Source: Mesobaculum littorinae (GTDB lineage Bacteria; Pseudomonadota; Alphaproteobacteria; Rhodobacterales; Rhodobacteraceae). Taken from it: a stretch of 64,000 nt of DNA. How positions within the stretch are numbered: position 1 is the first letter of the stretch; the number at the start of each line of letters is the position of its first letter. The stretch covers positions 186,001 to 250,000 of the forward strand of contig NZ_RQXX01000001.1 in assembly GCF_004011175.1 (NCBI RefSeq), in the 5' to 3' direction. A program made the translations under genes and the position numbers. The notes under the pieces were generated by a model. That model was given only the letters and a program-made list of their open reading frames with translations, searched no databases and was not told the DNA's origin. This document shows positions 45,499 to 55,325 of this stretch, one piece after another.

Positions 45499-47688
45499 TC
45501 AGGGCAGGTAGGGCAGGATCTTGTCCAGCGTCGCGGGATAGTCCCGGATCCGCACGCCGGTGGCGTTGTGGATTGCGTTGGTGACCGCCGCGGCGGCGCC
45601 GCAAATCCCCAGCTCGCCGATGCCCTTGGCCTGCATCGGGTTGGCGTAGGGATCGCGCTCCTGAAGGAAATGCACCTCGAGCTTGGGCACGTCCAGGTTC
45701 ACCGGCAGGTGGTATTCCGCGAAGTCGTTGTTCACGACGTGCCCGTCACGGGTGTCGAACAGCATCTCTTCGGTCAGCGCCATGCCGATGCCGAAGGTCA
45801 TGCCGCCAAGGCACTGCGACCGCGCGGTCTTTTCGTTCAGCACCCGCCCGCAGGCAAAGGTGCCTAGCATTCGCCGCACACGAGTCTCGCCGGTGTGCCG
45901 GTTCACCGCCACCTCGGCGAAGTGCGACCCAAAGGTCGCCTGAAACGCCTTGGACGCGATGTCGCCGGGTTCGATATGCCCCTCGGCCTCGAACGGGGTC
46001 TCGCCGACAAGGTCGGCCAGCGCGTGCGTCTTGTTGGCGGCAATCGCTTGCCCGTCCTTCAGCGTCAGGTCGGCCTCGTCGCAATCAAGCTTGTCGGCGA
46101 TCTGCCGGCGCAGTTCCATCGCGGCAAGGTAGACCGACGTGCCGGAAGAGGCCGCCCCGAAGGACCCGCCCGAGCCGGAGCCCGGGGGCAGGTCGGTATC
46201 GCCAAGCTTGGTGGTCACCTTCTCCATCGGCAGGCCCAGAAGCTCGCCCGCGATCTGGGTCAGGATGGCGTAGGTGCCGGTGCCGATATCGGTCATGTCG
46301 GTCTCGACCGTCGCGCCCTCGGCCGTCAGCGTGATGCGCGCTTTCGACTCCATCAGCATGTTCACCCGCACGGCCGAGGCCATGCCCATGCCGATCAGCC
46401 ACTCGCCCTCTTGCACCGCGCCGGGGGTCGGGTTGCGCTTGTCCCAGCCGAACTTTTCGGCGCCGTCGCGCAGTGCTTCGGCCAGCATGTTCGACGAAAA
46501 CGGGATGTCCTGCCCCGGCGGCGTTTCGGGGATATTCTTCAGCCGGAACTCCAACGGGTCCATGCCCAGCTTCTCGGCCATCTCGTCCATGGCATTCTCG
46601 AAGATCGGAACGCCGATCGCCTCGCCAGGCGCGCGGACCGACCCGGCGATCACGCGGTTGATCGTCGCGACCTCCTGCCCGATGGCGCGATTCTCGGCGG
46701 CATAGGTGAAGGGCGTCGCCTGGGTGACCGGTTCGGCAAAGCCTTCGTCGGGAAGGTTGTAGACCCGGTTGTCGTGGCCGATGCCCAGAAGCTTGCCGGT
46801 CTCGTCGGCGGCAAGGCGGATGCGCTGGCGGCACTGGGCGCGGTGGGTGATCGTCTCGAACACCTGCTGGCGCGGCATCACCACGCGCACCGGGCGGCCC
46901 AGGTCGCGCGCGGCCAGAGCGGCTGCAACTGCCTCGGGCGAGATCCCGAGTTTCGAGCCGAAGCCGCCGCCGACATAGGGCGACAGGATGCGCACGTTCT
47001 TCGGGTCGATGCCCAGAGAATCCGCCAGTTCGTTCCGGTTGTACTTCAGCATCTGGTAGGAGCCGTGCAGCGTCAGCCGGTCGCCGTCCCACTCGGCCAT
47101 CGAAGCATGCGGCTCCATCGCCGAGGAATTGTGCCCCGGCGTGGTCCAGACCTCGTCAAGCGTGACAGGCGCGGTCTTCATCACGCCGTCAAGGTCGCCC
47201 TGGCTCGATTGCTTGCCCTCGGGCCGTTCGGTCTGCACGGCGTCGGGGTCGAGCCGTGCCTCCTGCGGCAGGTAGCTGACCGACAGGTGGTTGGCGCCGT
47301 GGCGCGCCGCCTCGAAGCTGTCGCCCACGACCAGCGCGATGGGCTGGCCGAAATAGAGAACCTCGTCATTGCCCTGTGCGGGCGCGGCGTCGGCCATGCC
47401 CTGCGCCGGGACGCGCAGGAGCTTGGGGTCGGTGATCACCTTGACGATGCCCGGCATCGCCTCGACGGCCGAGGCGTCGATCTTCTCGACCTTGCCAGCG
47501 GGGACCGTGGCGCGCACCAGCACGCCGTAGGCCATGTCGGGGCGCTGCCATTCGGCGGCATAGGTTGCCTGGCCCGACACCTTCAGCGCGCCGTCGGGGC
47601 GATTGGCTCCGGTGCCGATGACGCCCTGCGCCATGTGGTCGAGACGATTTTCCTCGTCGGGATTGTCGAGCTTGAGATGCAGGGTCAT
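45499..47688 (-). CDS. molybdopterin-binding subunit of PaoABC-type aldehyde oxidoreductase (xanthine dehydrogenase family)
   Basis: Catalytic Mo subunit, 729 residues, of a periplasmic-type aldehyde oxidoreductase like E. coli PaoC/YagR. It has [23 protein letters not shown] at the start, [12 protein letters not shown] (Moco contact), [28 protein letters not shown], and the C-terminal [33 protein letters not shown] with the active-site Glu (GIGE). Its start overlaps the FAD subunit stop by four bases (ATGA). Substrate is probably an aromatic or other aldehyde. The XdhC/PaoD-type maturation chaperone expected for such enzymes is not in the window. Confidence 0.94.
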   Translation of the reverse strand: MTLHLKLDNPDEENRLDHMAQGVIGTGANRPDGALKVSGQATYAAEWQRPDMAYGVLVRATVPAGKVEKIDASAVEAMPGIVKVITDPKLLRVPAQGMADAAPAQGNDEVLYFGQPIALVVGDSFEAARHGANHLSVSYLPQEARLDPDAVQTERPEGKQSSQGDLDGVMKTAPVTLDEVWTTPGHNSSAMEPHASMAEWDGDRLTLHGSYQMLKYNRNELADSLGIDPKNVRILSPYVGGGFGSKLGISPEAVAAALAARDLGRPVRVVMPRQQVFETITHRAQCRQRIRLAADETGKLLGIGHDNRVYNLPDEGFAEPVTQATPFTYAAENRAIGQEVATINRVIAGSVRAPGEAIGVPIFENAMDEMAEKLGMDPLEFRLKNIPETPPGQDIPFSSNMLAEALRDGAEKFGWDKRNPTPGAVQEGEWLIGMGMASAVRVNMLMESKARITLTAEGATVETDMTDIGTGTYAILTQIAGELLGLPMEKVTTKLGDTDLPPGSGSGGSFGAASSGTSVYLAAMELRRQIADKLDCDEADLTLKDGQAIAANKTHALADLVGETPFEAEGHIEPGDIASKAFQATFGSHFAEVAVNRHTGETRVRRMLGTFACGRVLNEKTARSQCLGGMTFGIGMALTEEMLFDTRDGHVVNNDFAEYHLPVNLDVPKLEVHFLQERDPYANPMQAKGIGELGICGAAAAVTNAIHNATGVRIRDYPATLDKILPYLP

Positions 47689-48677
47689 TGCGGCTCTCCC
47701 ATCTGGGTGGCCTCGGACAACGCGGCCTTGAGCGTGCGCCGGAGGAGGGGGATCTTGAAGTCGTTGCCACCCTGGCCCCTGGCGTCCGCCAGGATCAGGT
47801 CCGCGGCTTCGTCAAACAGCGCGTCGGAGGGGGCCTTGCCCTTCATCAGCGCCTCGGCCCTGTCGTCGCGCCACGGCTTGTGCGCGACTCCGCCGAAGGC
47901 AAGCCGGACGTCGCCGATGCTGTCGCCGTCCATCCGCGCGACGGCTGCCACGGACACCAGCGCGAAGGCATAGGAAGCCCGGTCGCGCACCTTGCGGTAC
48001 ACGTGACGCCCGCCGGGCGGCGGCGGCAGGATCACGGCGGTGATCAGCTCGCCCGCCTTCAGCACGGTTTCGACCGCGGGGGTGTCCCCGGGCAGGCGGT
48101 GGAACTCGGCCATCTGGATGGTGCGTCGGGCGCCATCGGTGCCCTCGACCTCGACCTCGGCATCGAGCGCGCGCATCGCGACGGCCATGTCGCTGGGATG
48201 TGTTGCGATGCAGTGTTCCGATGCGCCGAGGATCGCGTGCAGCCGTGTCTGCCCCCCGATGGCGGCGCACCCCGATCCGGGCTGACGTTTGTTGCAGGGC
48301 ATCGCGGTGTCGTAGAAATAGTAGCAGCGCGTCCGTTGCAGCAGGTTGCCGCCCGTCGTCGCCTTGTTGCGCAACTGACCGCTGGCACCTGACAGCAGGG
48401 CGCGGGACAGCACCGCGTAATCGCGGCGCACCCGCCGGTCGGCGGCAAGATCGCTGTTCGACACCAGCGCGCCGACACGCAGGCCGCCGGTGTCGGTCTC
48501 TTCGATGTCGTGCAGGTCCAGCCGGTTGATGTCGACCAGCTTCTCAGGCGCCATCACCTCGAGCTTCATCAGGTCGAGAAGATTGGTCCCCCCGGCGATG
48601 AAGCTCGCGCCCTCGTCGCTGGCGCTTGCCACCGCGTCCGAGGTGGCGGCGGCGCGATCATAGGTGAAATCTCTCAC
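47685..48677 (-). CDS. FAD-binding subunit of PaoABC-type aldehyde oxidoreductase
   Basis: 330-residue electron-transfer subunit. FAD-binding motifs [16 protein letters not shown] and [13 protein letters not shown] are present. The Cys-rich loop [27 protein letters not shown] is the extra [4Fe-4S] site known from E. coli PaoB, which separates this group from classic xanthine dehydrogenases. The start is GTG 48677, overlapping the iron-sulfur subunit stop (GTGA). It passes electrons from the Mo site to the outside acceptor via FAD. Confidence 0.94.
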   Translation of the reverse strand: MRDFTYDRAAATSDAVASASDEGASFIAGGTNLLDLMKLEVMAPEKLVDINRLDLHDIEETDTGGLRVGALVSNSDLAADRRVRRDYAVLSRALLSGASGQLRNKATTGGNLLQRTRCYYFYDTAMPCNKRQPGSGCAAIGGQTRLHAILGASEHCIATHPSDMAVAMRALDAEVEVEGTDGARRTIQMAEFHRLPGDTPAVETVLKAGELITAVILPPPPGGRHVYRKVRDRASYAFALVSVAAVARMDGDSIGDVRLAFGGVAHKPWRDDRAEALMKGKAPSDALFDEAADLILADARGQGGNDFKIPLLRRTLKAALSEATQMGEPQ

Positions 48678-49183
48678 GATGCCGTCTCCTTCACGCTTTC
48701 GCGGATTGCGGCGACGATGTTGGGATAGGCCGAGCAACGGCAGAGGTTGCCGCTCATCCGTTCGGCGATTTCCTCGTCGCTCAGGGTGTCGATGTCGTCG
48801 AGATCGTCGCTGACGAAGCTGGGCCACCCGGCTTTAGCCTCTTCCAGCATCGCCGTGGCCGAACAGATCTGCCCGGGCGTGCAAAAGCCGCACTGGAATC
48901 CGTCATGTTCGACGAATGCCTTCTGGAGCGGGGCGAGGTTGTCGGGCGTGCCGATGCCCTCGATCGTGGTGATCTCGTCGCCGTCGTGCATGCAGGCAAG
49001 CGTCAGGCAGGAATTGATGCGCCGTCCGTTCACGATGACGGTGCAGGCACCGCACTGGCCGTGATCGCAGCCTTTCTTCGAGCCGGTCAGGCCCAGGTGC
49101 TGGCGCAACGCGTCGAGAAGGGTGGTGCGGACATCGGCGTCGAGCTGGCGCTCTTCCCCGTTGATCCGGAGGGAGGTCTTCAT
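48674..49183 (-). CDS. [2Fe-2S] subunit of PaoABC-type aldehyde oxidoreductase
   Basis: A 169-residue iron-sulfur subunit. The plant-ferredoxin-type cluster is [11 protein letters not shown] with C39, C44, C47 and C59; the second cluster has CGFCTPGQ and CRCSAYPN. E. coli PaoA carries a Tat signal before this domain, but this protein starts directly [15 protein letters not shown]. Either the complex is cytoplasmic here, or export uses another route. It is the first gene of the leftward three-gene operon, with both downstream junctions overlapping by four bases. Confidence 0.94.
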   Translation of the reverse strand: MKTSLRINGEERQLDADVRTTLLDALRQHLGLTGSKKGCDHGQCGACTVIVNGRRINSCLTLACMHDGDEITTIEGIGTPDNLAPLQKAFVEHDGFQCGFCTPGQICSATAMLEEAKAGWPSFVSDDLDDIDTLSDEEIAERMSGNLCRCSAYPNIVAAIRESVKETAS

Positions 49184-49684
49184 CGGGACATCCTTAATCT
49201 GGCTGGCTAAATCTGGCTGGTGAACTGGTGGTGTCCGGTCGACAAACGGAGGAACCGTTTCGCGTAGAACCCCGTCGGGGAGGTGATGTTCCGACCCGCC
49301 TTCGCAACGTCAGCGCGAACCCGTGCCGCCTCGATGGCTGCCGAAGCTGTCCCGAGACGGGCGCAGAGAGGCGGGGCCGCGGCGAAATCGGCGGCAACTT
49401 GCCAAATAACGACGTCTTTTGCGGGTTTCCGCGCGCCCGGTGAGACAGCGGGGAGGGCGCGATCTGCCGCGCCGACGGACGTTCGGCCACCCGGGGCAGC
49501 AGGCATCGGCGCCTTGCCATGTTGGCCCAGTCGCCTTCGCCGCCACCATACGCCCGATCACGGAATCGCGATTTTCGTTAAGTTATGCTTAATGAGAATA
49601 CCAGCCATGCGTCACGACGGTGGCACAATGCAGTTTGTAATCTGATAGGGGTCGAAGCTTGGACCCGAAATTCTGCTGAGTAAG
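49184..49684. other. divergent regulatory region between paoABC-type operon and opg operon
   Basis: 501 bases. Near the left end AATCTGGCTGG occurs twice (49197 and 49212). The right part is unusually AT-rich for the window and contains the inverted repeat TTAAG-TTATG-CTTAA (49578-49592), about 100 bases before opgG, in a plausible promoter position. No supported gene in either direction. Confidence 0.5.
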
Positions 49685-51283
49685 ATGTCCCGAAAACAGG
49701 AAGTTGGCCGAAGCGTCATGACGCGTCGAACGGTACTGCGCAGCGGTGCCGGCGCGCTGCTGTGCTCTACCTCTGGTCTTGCGACGATGTCGCGGGCCCA
49801 AGAGGCGAATATCGCGCAACAGCCGTTCGATTTCGATTATCTCACCGAAATGATGCGCAACCGCGCAACCAAACCCGACAGGATACCGCCCGAACCCGGC
49901 GGGTTTTTCCAGGAGCTGGACTACGACGGATACCAGCATATCCGGTTCCTGCCGACGAACGCGCACTGGGCGGGGTCGAAGTCGATCGATTACCGCCTGC
50001 ACCCGTTCCATCTGGGCTGGCTCTTCAAGGCGCCCGTGCAGCTTTACGAGCTGCAGGACGGCATGGCGCAACCGCTCACCTTTTCGACCGACGACTTCGA
50101 ATACCACGGCGACGTCAAGGACTCGGTACCCGAGCACTACGACATGCCCGGCGTCGCGGGGTTCAAGCTGAACTATCCGCTGAACCGCCCCGACCTGCAT
50201 GACGAGGTGATCTCGTTCGTGGGGTCGAGCTATTTCCGCGCGCTGGGGCAGGGCAACGCCTACGGCATTTCGGCCCGCGGGCTGGCGGTGGACACGGGGC
50301 TGTCCAAGGCCGAGGAGTTTCCCCGGTTCTCGGCCTTCTGGGTGTCGCGTCCCGCCGACCAGTCGCGCAGCATCACGGTTTACGCCGCGCTCGACAGTGC
50401 CAGCCTGACCGGTGCCTACCGCATGGTCATCACGCCGGGCGTCGAGACGGTGATCGACGTCACCGCGCGGCTGTTCTTCCGCAACGAGGTGCAGCAGCTG
50501 GGCATCGCGCCCCTGACGTCGATGTTCCTTTATTCCGACATCAATCGCGCGGGCTACGACGATTTCCGCCCGCAGGTGCATGACAGCGACGGCCTGCGGA
50601 TCGTGCGCGACGACGGTGATGTCCTGTGGCGGCCGCTGAACAACCCCCAGCGGCTGGCAAGCTCGTACTTCACGCTGACCCAACCGCAAAGCTTCGGGCT
50701 GGTCCAGCGCGACCGCGACTTCGACTCCTATCAGGATGCCGAGGCGGATTACGAACGCCGCCCCTCGGTCGAGGTCGAGCCGCAGGGCGACTGGGGTCGC
50801 GGGACCGTGCGGCTGGTCGAAATCCCGTCTGAGCGCGAGATCAACGACAACATCGTCGCCTACTGGGTGCCCGAAACGCCGGTTGCCGCGGGCGAGGCGC
50901 GCGAGTTTTCCTATCGACTGCGCTGGGGCGACCTGCCGGTGGCCCGAACCGAGGAACGTGCGGTCGTCGTCGCCACGCGCGGCGGCGTCGGCGGGGCCTC
51001 GGGCCTGATCGAGGCGCCGGATTCGCGCAAGTTCGTCATCGACTTTCAGGGCGGCATGCTGGACCGCGTCGGCGCCGACGACGAAGAGATCGAACCGGTG
51101 GTGACTATATCAGGTGGTCAGCTTGACGTCGTTACGCTGTCAAAAGTGGCAGAGGCGGGGGTGTGGCGACTTGTCCTAGACGTCGCATCGGAACCCGGCT
51201 CGGTGGTTGAGCTTTCGGCACATATTGCCGGCTACGGCCGGAAACTTTCAGAAGTCTGGCTTTTCCAATGGGTGAAACCGTGA
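49685..51283 (+). CDS. opgG: osmoregulated periplasmic glucan biosynthesis protein OpgG
   Basis: Periplasmic protein needed for glucan backbone synthesis and beta-1,6 branching in the OPG pathway, 532 residues. A twin-arginine signal (MTRRTVLRSGAGALLCSTSGLA) precedes the mature part, so the real start may be the ATG at 49718 rather than 49685. Family features are FDYLTEMMRNRATKP, YRLHPFHLGWLFKAPVQLYEL, FKLNYPLNRPDLHDEVISFVGSSYFRALGQGNAYGISARGLAVDT and PLTSMFLYSDINR. Its TGA overlaps the GTG of opgI (GTGA). It is the first gene of opgGIHC, an operon described in Rhodobacter sphaeroides. Confidence 0.94.
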   Translation: MSRKQEVGRSVMTRRTVLRSGAGALLCSTSGLATMSRAQEANIAQQPFDFDYLTEMMRNRATKPDRIPPEPGGFFQELDYDGYQHIRFLPTNAHWAGSKSIDYRLHPFHLGWLFKAPVQLYELQDGMAQPLTFSTDDFEYHGDVKDSVPEHYDMPGVAGFKLNYPLNRPDLHDEVISFVGSSYFRALGQGNAYGISARGLAVDTGLSKAEEFPRFSAFWVSRPADQSRSITVYAALDSASLTGAYRMVITPGVETVIDVTARLFFRNEVQQLGIAPLTSMFLYSDINRAGYDDFRPQVHDSDGLRIVRDDGDVLWRPLNNPQRLASSYFTLTQPQSFGLVQRDRDFDSYQDAEADYERRPSVEVEPQGDWGRGTVRLVEIPSEREINDNIVAYWVPETPVAAGEAREFSYRLRWGDLPVARTEERAVVVATRGGVGGASGLIEAPDSRKFVIDFQGGMLDRVGADDEEIEPVVTISGGQLDVVTLSKVAEAGVWRLVLDVASEPGSVVELSAHIAGYGRKLSEVWLFQWVKP

Positions 51284-51456
51284 CCGATACGAACCTGACC
51301 TCGGCCGCCGCGCAATCCACGGCCTCGTCGTCCGAGACCGAAAGCTGGGGCGCGCTGCCCCAGGCGCCGCTGCCGATGCCCGAGCAACCGCTTGAACGGC
51401 AGCGCGCGCCCCTTCGTCTTCCCTTCGGCCTGACGCTGCGCCGGGCCGGGCAGTGA
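51280..51456 (+). CDS. opgI: small OpgI protein of the glucan operon
   Basis: A 58-residue protein between opgG and opgH. It starts at GTG 51280 overlapping the opgG stop and ends with TGA overlapping the opgH GTG, so all three are coupled. It is Ser/Ala/Pro-rich with a basic end (PMPEQPLERQRAPLRLPFGLTLRRAG) and no membrane segment. In R. sphaeroides opgI lies at this place and, as I recall, was shown to be needed for glucan synthesis. E. coli OpgH has a long cytoplasmic N-terminus that OpgH here lacks, and OpgI may supply part of it. Confidence 0.75.
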   Translation: MTDTNLTSAAAQSTASSSETESWGALPQAPLPMPEQPLERQRAPLRLPFGLTLRRAGQ

Positions 51457-53288
51457 GCTTCGTTCCCGACCCGGTCGGCGCGCCGCGCCGCACCCCGGCC
51501 GGGGTGACGGTTCTGCGCTGGGCTGCGATCCTCTTCGCGCTTCTGGCGGGCGGCGGGGCGACGGCGATCTTTCTGCAATACAGCGCCGCCAAGGGGCTGA
51601 CCCCCTTCGCCGTCATCAGCGCGGTCTTCCTGCTGCTGTCGACGACCTGGCTGGCCTGGGGCGCGACGCTGGGTCTGGCGGGGCTGGTGCCCACCCGCCC
51701 GCGTCCCGTGCCGCGCGGCGATCTGGCCGGGCGGCTGGCGATCCTCGTGCCCGTCTACAACGAAGAGCCCGCGGGCACCTTTGCCCGGATCGCGGCGATG
51801 GACGCCTCGTTGCGCCGCGCCGCCCCGGGGTTCGAGGCCCATTTCGCCATCCTGTCCGACACCCGGGCCGAGGATCTGGCCGCGGAGGAGCGGCGCTGGT
51901 TCGCTCGCCTGCTCAAGGATACCGGCGGCGAGGGGCGAATGTTCTACCGCCGCCGCAAGGAGAATACCGGACGCAAGGCCGGGAATATCGAGGATTTCTT
52001 TCGCCAGTCCGGCGCCGCCTACGACTATGCGCTGATCCTTGACGCCGACAGCCTGATGGAGGGCGATCTGGTGGTCGAGATGGTCCGCCGGATGGAGGGT
52101 GACCCGACGCTGGGCCTGCTGCAATCGCTGCCCAAGATCATCCGTGCGCAGTCGCGCTTCGGCCGCGCGATGCAGTTCGCGGCCTCGTTCTATTCGCCGG
52201 TCTTCGCCCGCGGCCTTGCCCGTCTTCAGGGGCGGACGGGGCCCTTCTGGGGGCACAACGCGATGGTCCGCACCCGGGCCTTCGCCGGCTGCTGTGGCCT
52301 GCCGGTGCTGTCCGGCCCACCCCCCTTCGGCGGCCATATCCTCAGCCACGATTACGTCGAGGCGGCGCTGCTGGCGCGGGGCGGCTGGACCGTGCGGCTG
52401 GACGTCGATCTTGAGGGGTCCTTCGAGGAAGGTCCCGACAACCTGGTCGAGCATGCCAAGCGCGACCGCCGCTGGTGCCAGGGCAACCTGCAGCACGCAC
52501 GGCTGCTGCCCGCGCCGGGGCTGCCCGGGTGGAACCGGTTCGTGTTCCTGCAGGGCATACTGGCCTATGTCGCACCGCTTTTCTGGGCGGGTTTCGTGAT
52601 CTCGACGCTGGGCGACGCGGTGACGGCGCCGCCGCCGGACTATTTTCCCGACCCGCACCAGTTCTTCCCGGTCTTCCCGTCGGATGAAACGGCCAAGGCG
52701 ATCGGGCTGGCCATCGGGATCTTCGGCCTGCTGATCATGCCGAAGCTGCTGATCCTTCTCGGGGCGCTGATCTCGGGCCGGGCACGCGGTTTCGGTGGCG
52801 CGACCTCGGCGATCTCGACGCTGGCCGATCTGGCGTTGTCGAGCGTGATGGCGCCGATTCTGATGGCCTACCAGACCCGCTCGGTCTGCCAGGTACTCCT
52901 GGGGCTGGATGGTGGCTGGCCCGCCAACCGCCGCGGCGGGGCCGAGCTGACGCTGGGCGAAGCCTGGGCCGCCTGCCGTTTCGTCGTGCTCTGGGGACTT
53001 GCGGGGCTGGTCGCGGCGCGAATCTGGACGCCCGACCTGATGATCTGGCTCCTGCCGGTGCTGCTGCCGATGATCCTGTCGCCCGCGATCATCTCGCTGA
53101 CATCGCGCGGTCGGGTGGGCGCGGTCTTCGCCACGCCGACTGAAACCTCGCGTCCAGATGTGGCCGCGTTGCACGATGCCGTTCTGGCACGCTGGCATCC
53201 GGTGGACGCAAATGCTACGGGCGACCCCACGGACGGGGATCAGGCCGCCCCCGCGTCAGAGCCGGCCGGAGAGCCCATGCGTGTCTGA
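51453..53288 (+). CDS. opgH: glucan glucosyltransferase OpgH
   Basis: Inner-membrane family-2 glycosyltransferase that polymerises the glucan backbone from UDP-glucose. The 611 residues are shorter than the E. coli enzyme (about 850): the long N-terminal cytoplasmic region and the C-terminal tail are missing. Catalytic elements are present: LAILVPVYNEEPAGTF, YALILDADSLM (Asp pair), GPFWGHNAMVR, ILSHDYVEAALL and the product-binding KRDRRWCQGNLQH. About six to eight membrane helices surround the catalytic domain. GTG start overlaps the opgI stop. The gene overlaps opgC by eight bases. Confidence 0.94.
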   Translation: MSFVPDPVGAPRRTPAGVTVLRWAAILFALLAGGGATAIFLQYSAAKGLTPFAVISAVFLLLSTTWLAWGATLGLAGLVPTRPRPVPRGDLAGRLAILVPVYNEEPAGTFARIAAMDASLRRAAPGFEAHFAILSDTRAEDLAAEERRWFARLLKDTGGEGRMFYRRRKENTGRKAGNIEDFFRQSGAAYDYALILDADSLMEGDLVVEMVRRMEGDPTLGLLQSLPKIIRAQSRFGRAMQFAASFYSPVFARGLARLQGRTGPFWGHNAMVRTRAFAGCCGLPVLSGPPPFGGHILSHDYVEAALLARGGWTVRLDVDLEGSFEEGPDNLVEHAKRDRRWCQGNLQHARLLPAPGLPGWNRFVFLQGILAYVAPLFWAGFVISTLGDAVTAPPPDYFPDPHQFFPVFPSDETAKAIGLAIGIFGLLIMPKLLILLGALISGRARGFGGATSAISTLADLALSSVMAPILMAYQTRSVCQVLLGLDGGWPANRRGGAELTLGEAWAACRFVVLWGLAGLVAARIWTPDLMIWLLPVLLPMILSPAIISLTSRGRVGAVFATPTETSRPDVAALHDAVLARWHPVDANATGDPTDGDQAAPASEPAGEPMRV

Positions 53289-54672
53289 CACTTCCATCGC
53301 CCGCGCGCCCGGAGAGGGCGCAGCCAGCCAGACGGATCCACAGACGACAAGTTCCCAGCGCCCCGCCTTCGAAAGCGGGGCGTCGTCGCCTGCGGGCACG
53401 CGATCCCCGGCCGACCGCGACGATGGCAGCCCTGACGGCTGCTCAGAAGACCGATCGCGCGACAGATTGGGCGACGGCGCGCGCGCCGCGTCAGCTGACG
53501 ACGGCGGGTCCGGCGCCGGCGGGGCGGAGCGTTTCGAAAATTCGCTGGTCGTGCGGGCTGTCACGGGCGGGCGCGACGCGCGGATCGATGTCTTCCGCGG
53601 GCTCGCCCTGGCGATGATATACATCAACCACGTCCCGCAGACGATCTACGACGAGATCACCAGCCGCAATTTCGGCTTCTCCGACGCGGCCGAGCTGTTC
53701 GTCTTCCTCTCCGGCACCTCGGCGGGGCTGGCCTATTCGCGCTATTTCCGGTCGGGGCCGCTCTGGCCCGGGTTGTCGCGGATCTGGGGCCGGGCCTGGA
53801 CGCTGTACCTCGTGCATCTGTTCATCCTGGTGTGGGTGCTGGCGCTTGCGGCGGCGGTGGCACGCTGGGGTGGTGACCCCGACATGCTGTGGCGCGACAA
53901 CATGCAGTATTTCGGGATCGACCCCACGGCGTTCCTGATGGGGCTCCCGTCGCTGACACACCAGCTGGGCTACGTGAATATCCTGCCGCTCTACATCGTG
54001 CTGCTGCTGATCGCGCCCCTGCCGATTATCGCGGGGCTGCGCGCGCCGTGGCTGACGATACTGGGGTCGGGCATCGTCTGGGCGGTCTGCGACCAGTTCC
54101 GGATCAACCTACCGAACTTTCCAACCCCGGGCGGCTGGTTCTTCAACCCGCTGGCCTGGCAGTTCCTCTTCACCATCGGCCTGATGACGGGCATCGCGCT
54201 GAAGGACGGGCGGCGCCTGGTTCCGCGGCACCCCGCGCTGATCGGGCTGAGCGGGGCGATCGTGCTGGGCGCGCTGCTCTGGATGAAGTGGAAAACGCTG
54301 GGATACGCCGCCAACAGCGGCCTGCGCTGGCTGGCCCAGCACGGCGCACCCTACTGGGTGCGCAACTTCGACAAGACGTTCCTGGCGGTGCCGCGGCTGG
54401 TGCATATCCTTGCTGCCGCCTATTTCTTCTCGGCCCTGCCCATCGTCCGCCGGATCTGCGGCAGCCCCTGGCTGCGGTTCTTCGACGTGCTGGGCCGCCA
54501 TGCGCTGCCGGTCTTCGCGGCGGGCACTTTGCTATCTTTTGCCGCGCGTGCGGTGCGCGAACTGACGCCGCCGTCTCTGTTGCTCGATACCGCGCTGATC
54601 GCGGCGGGGCTGCTCGCGCTGTGGCTGCTGGCGGAAATCTACGATCGCGTACGGATGGCCCGGGCGAAGTGA
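53281..54672 (+). CDS. opgC: OpgC, glucan succinyltransferase-type membrane protein
   Basis: A 463-residue membrane protein that adds succinyl groups to periplasmic glucans, as known for R. sphaeroides OpgC. It begins at GTG 53281 inside the end of opgH. About 95 N-terminal residues are disordered (Ser/Gly/Asp-rich), then the acyltransferase-like core starts GGRDARIDVFRGLALAMIYINHVPQTIYDEITSRNFGFSDAAELFVFLSG and runs through about ten membrane helices. The DxFRGLA and INHV motifs are typical of this protein type. Last gene of the operon; no terminator was clearly seen after it. Confidence 0.92.
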   Translation: MSDTSIARAPGEGAASQTDPQTTSSQRPAFESGASSPAGTRSPADRDDGSPDGCSEDRSRDRLGDGARAASADDGGSGAGGAERFENSLVVRAVTGGRDARIDVFRGLALAMIYINHVPQTIYDEITSRNFGFSDAAELFVFLSGTSAGLAYSRYFRSGPLWPGLSRIWGRAWTLYLVHLFILVWVLALAAAVARWGGDPDMLWRDNMQYFGIDPTAFLMGLPSLTHQLGYVNILPLYIVLLLIAPLPIIAGLRAPWLTILGSGIVWAVCDQFRINLPNFPTPGGWFFNPLAWQFLFTIGLMTGIALKDGRRLVPRHPALIGLSGAIVLGALLWMKWKTLGYAANSGLRWLAQHGAPYWVRNFDKTFLAVPRLVHILAAAYFFSALPIVRRICGSPWLRFFDVLGRHALPVFAAGTLLSFAARAVRELTPPSLLLDTALIAAGLLALWLLAEIYDRVRMARAK

Positions 54673-54723
54673 GCCGCGTGCGCCCGGACGGCCGGCGGGC
54701 CGCCGCGTTTTAGGCGCCGCGTT

Positions 54724-55092
54724 TTAGACGGCGGCGAGGCGGTCGTTGATATGCGCCAGAAGGCTGGGGATCTGGATCGGCTTTTGCAGCAGTGGCGCCT
54801 CGGGCAGGTTGTCGCGGATGTAGCGTTCGTCGTAGCCCGAGGCATACAGGAACGGGACCCCGCGGTCGCGCAGGTCTTCGGCCACGGCGACGGGGGAGAT
54901 CCCGCCGAGGTTGGCATCGAGAACCGCGAAATCCGGCGTTTCGGTCGCGACCAGCTTCATCGCGCTGGCGACGGTCGGGGCCGGCCCGATGCAGGTGAAT
55001 CCCGCATCTTCAAGCTGCATCATGAGGTCGAGACCGACGAGGACCTCGTCTTCGACGACGAGAACGCGATAAGGCATTTTAGGGTCACGCAT
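54724..55092 (-). CDS. single-domain response regulator, FATGUY-like
   Basis: A 122-residue receiver without output domain. Acidic residues in VVEDE, phospho-acceptor Asp59 in FAVLDANLGG and Lys in LLQKPIQI are intact. VPFLYASGYD resembles the PFxFATGY motif of the FATGUY regulators that work with HWE/HisKA_2 kinases in the alphaproteobacterial general stress network. The start at 55092 or 55077 is uncertain; neither has a strong ribosome-binding site. It is divergent from the HWE kinase (233 bases between), which is the probable partner. Confidence 0.85.
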   Translation of the reverse strand: MRDPKMPYRVLVVEDEVLVGLDLMMQLEDAGFTCIGPAPTVASAMKLVATETPDFAVLDANLGGISPVAVAEDLRDRGVPFLYASGYDERYIRDNLPEAPLLQKPIQIPSLLAHINDRLAAV

Positions 55093-55182
55093 TATGGTGC
55101 GCCCCGGGTCCGGCTGCGGCCCCATGTGGCAAGGGCACGGTTTCGGATACTGGCGGCACGGAGATAACTGACATGGGGTGTG

Positions 55183-55207
55183 AACCAAACGCGACGGCGC
55201 CGGTTCC
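55183..55207 (-). promoter_or_regulatory. EcfG-type (GGAAC-N17-GTT) promoter candidate
   Basis: On the minus strand GGAAC (55203-55207) is followed after 17 bases by GTT (55183-55185), matching the alphaproteobacterial general-stress sigma factor promoter GGAAC-N16/17-cGTT. It points toward the single-domain regulator, about 90 bases before its start. A short motif, so a chance match is possible. Confidence 0.5.
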
Positions 55208-55325
55208 ATCACGTTCGCCGAAGGCTGCGTGAGAGCGACGATAATACCTCATCGCGTCCCGCTGGTTATTCTGGAAGGGTCGGGGCAAGCGCCCTAAATT
55301 ATCGATGGATGTCAGGGGGTGTGAC

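Noticed and set aside
51132-53198. Long minus-strand open frame (688 codons) opposite opgH
   Set aside because: Shadow of opgH: Gln/Arg/Gly-rich translation without any domain, in a region with a clear coding gene on the plus strand.
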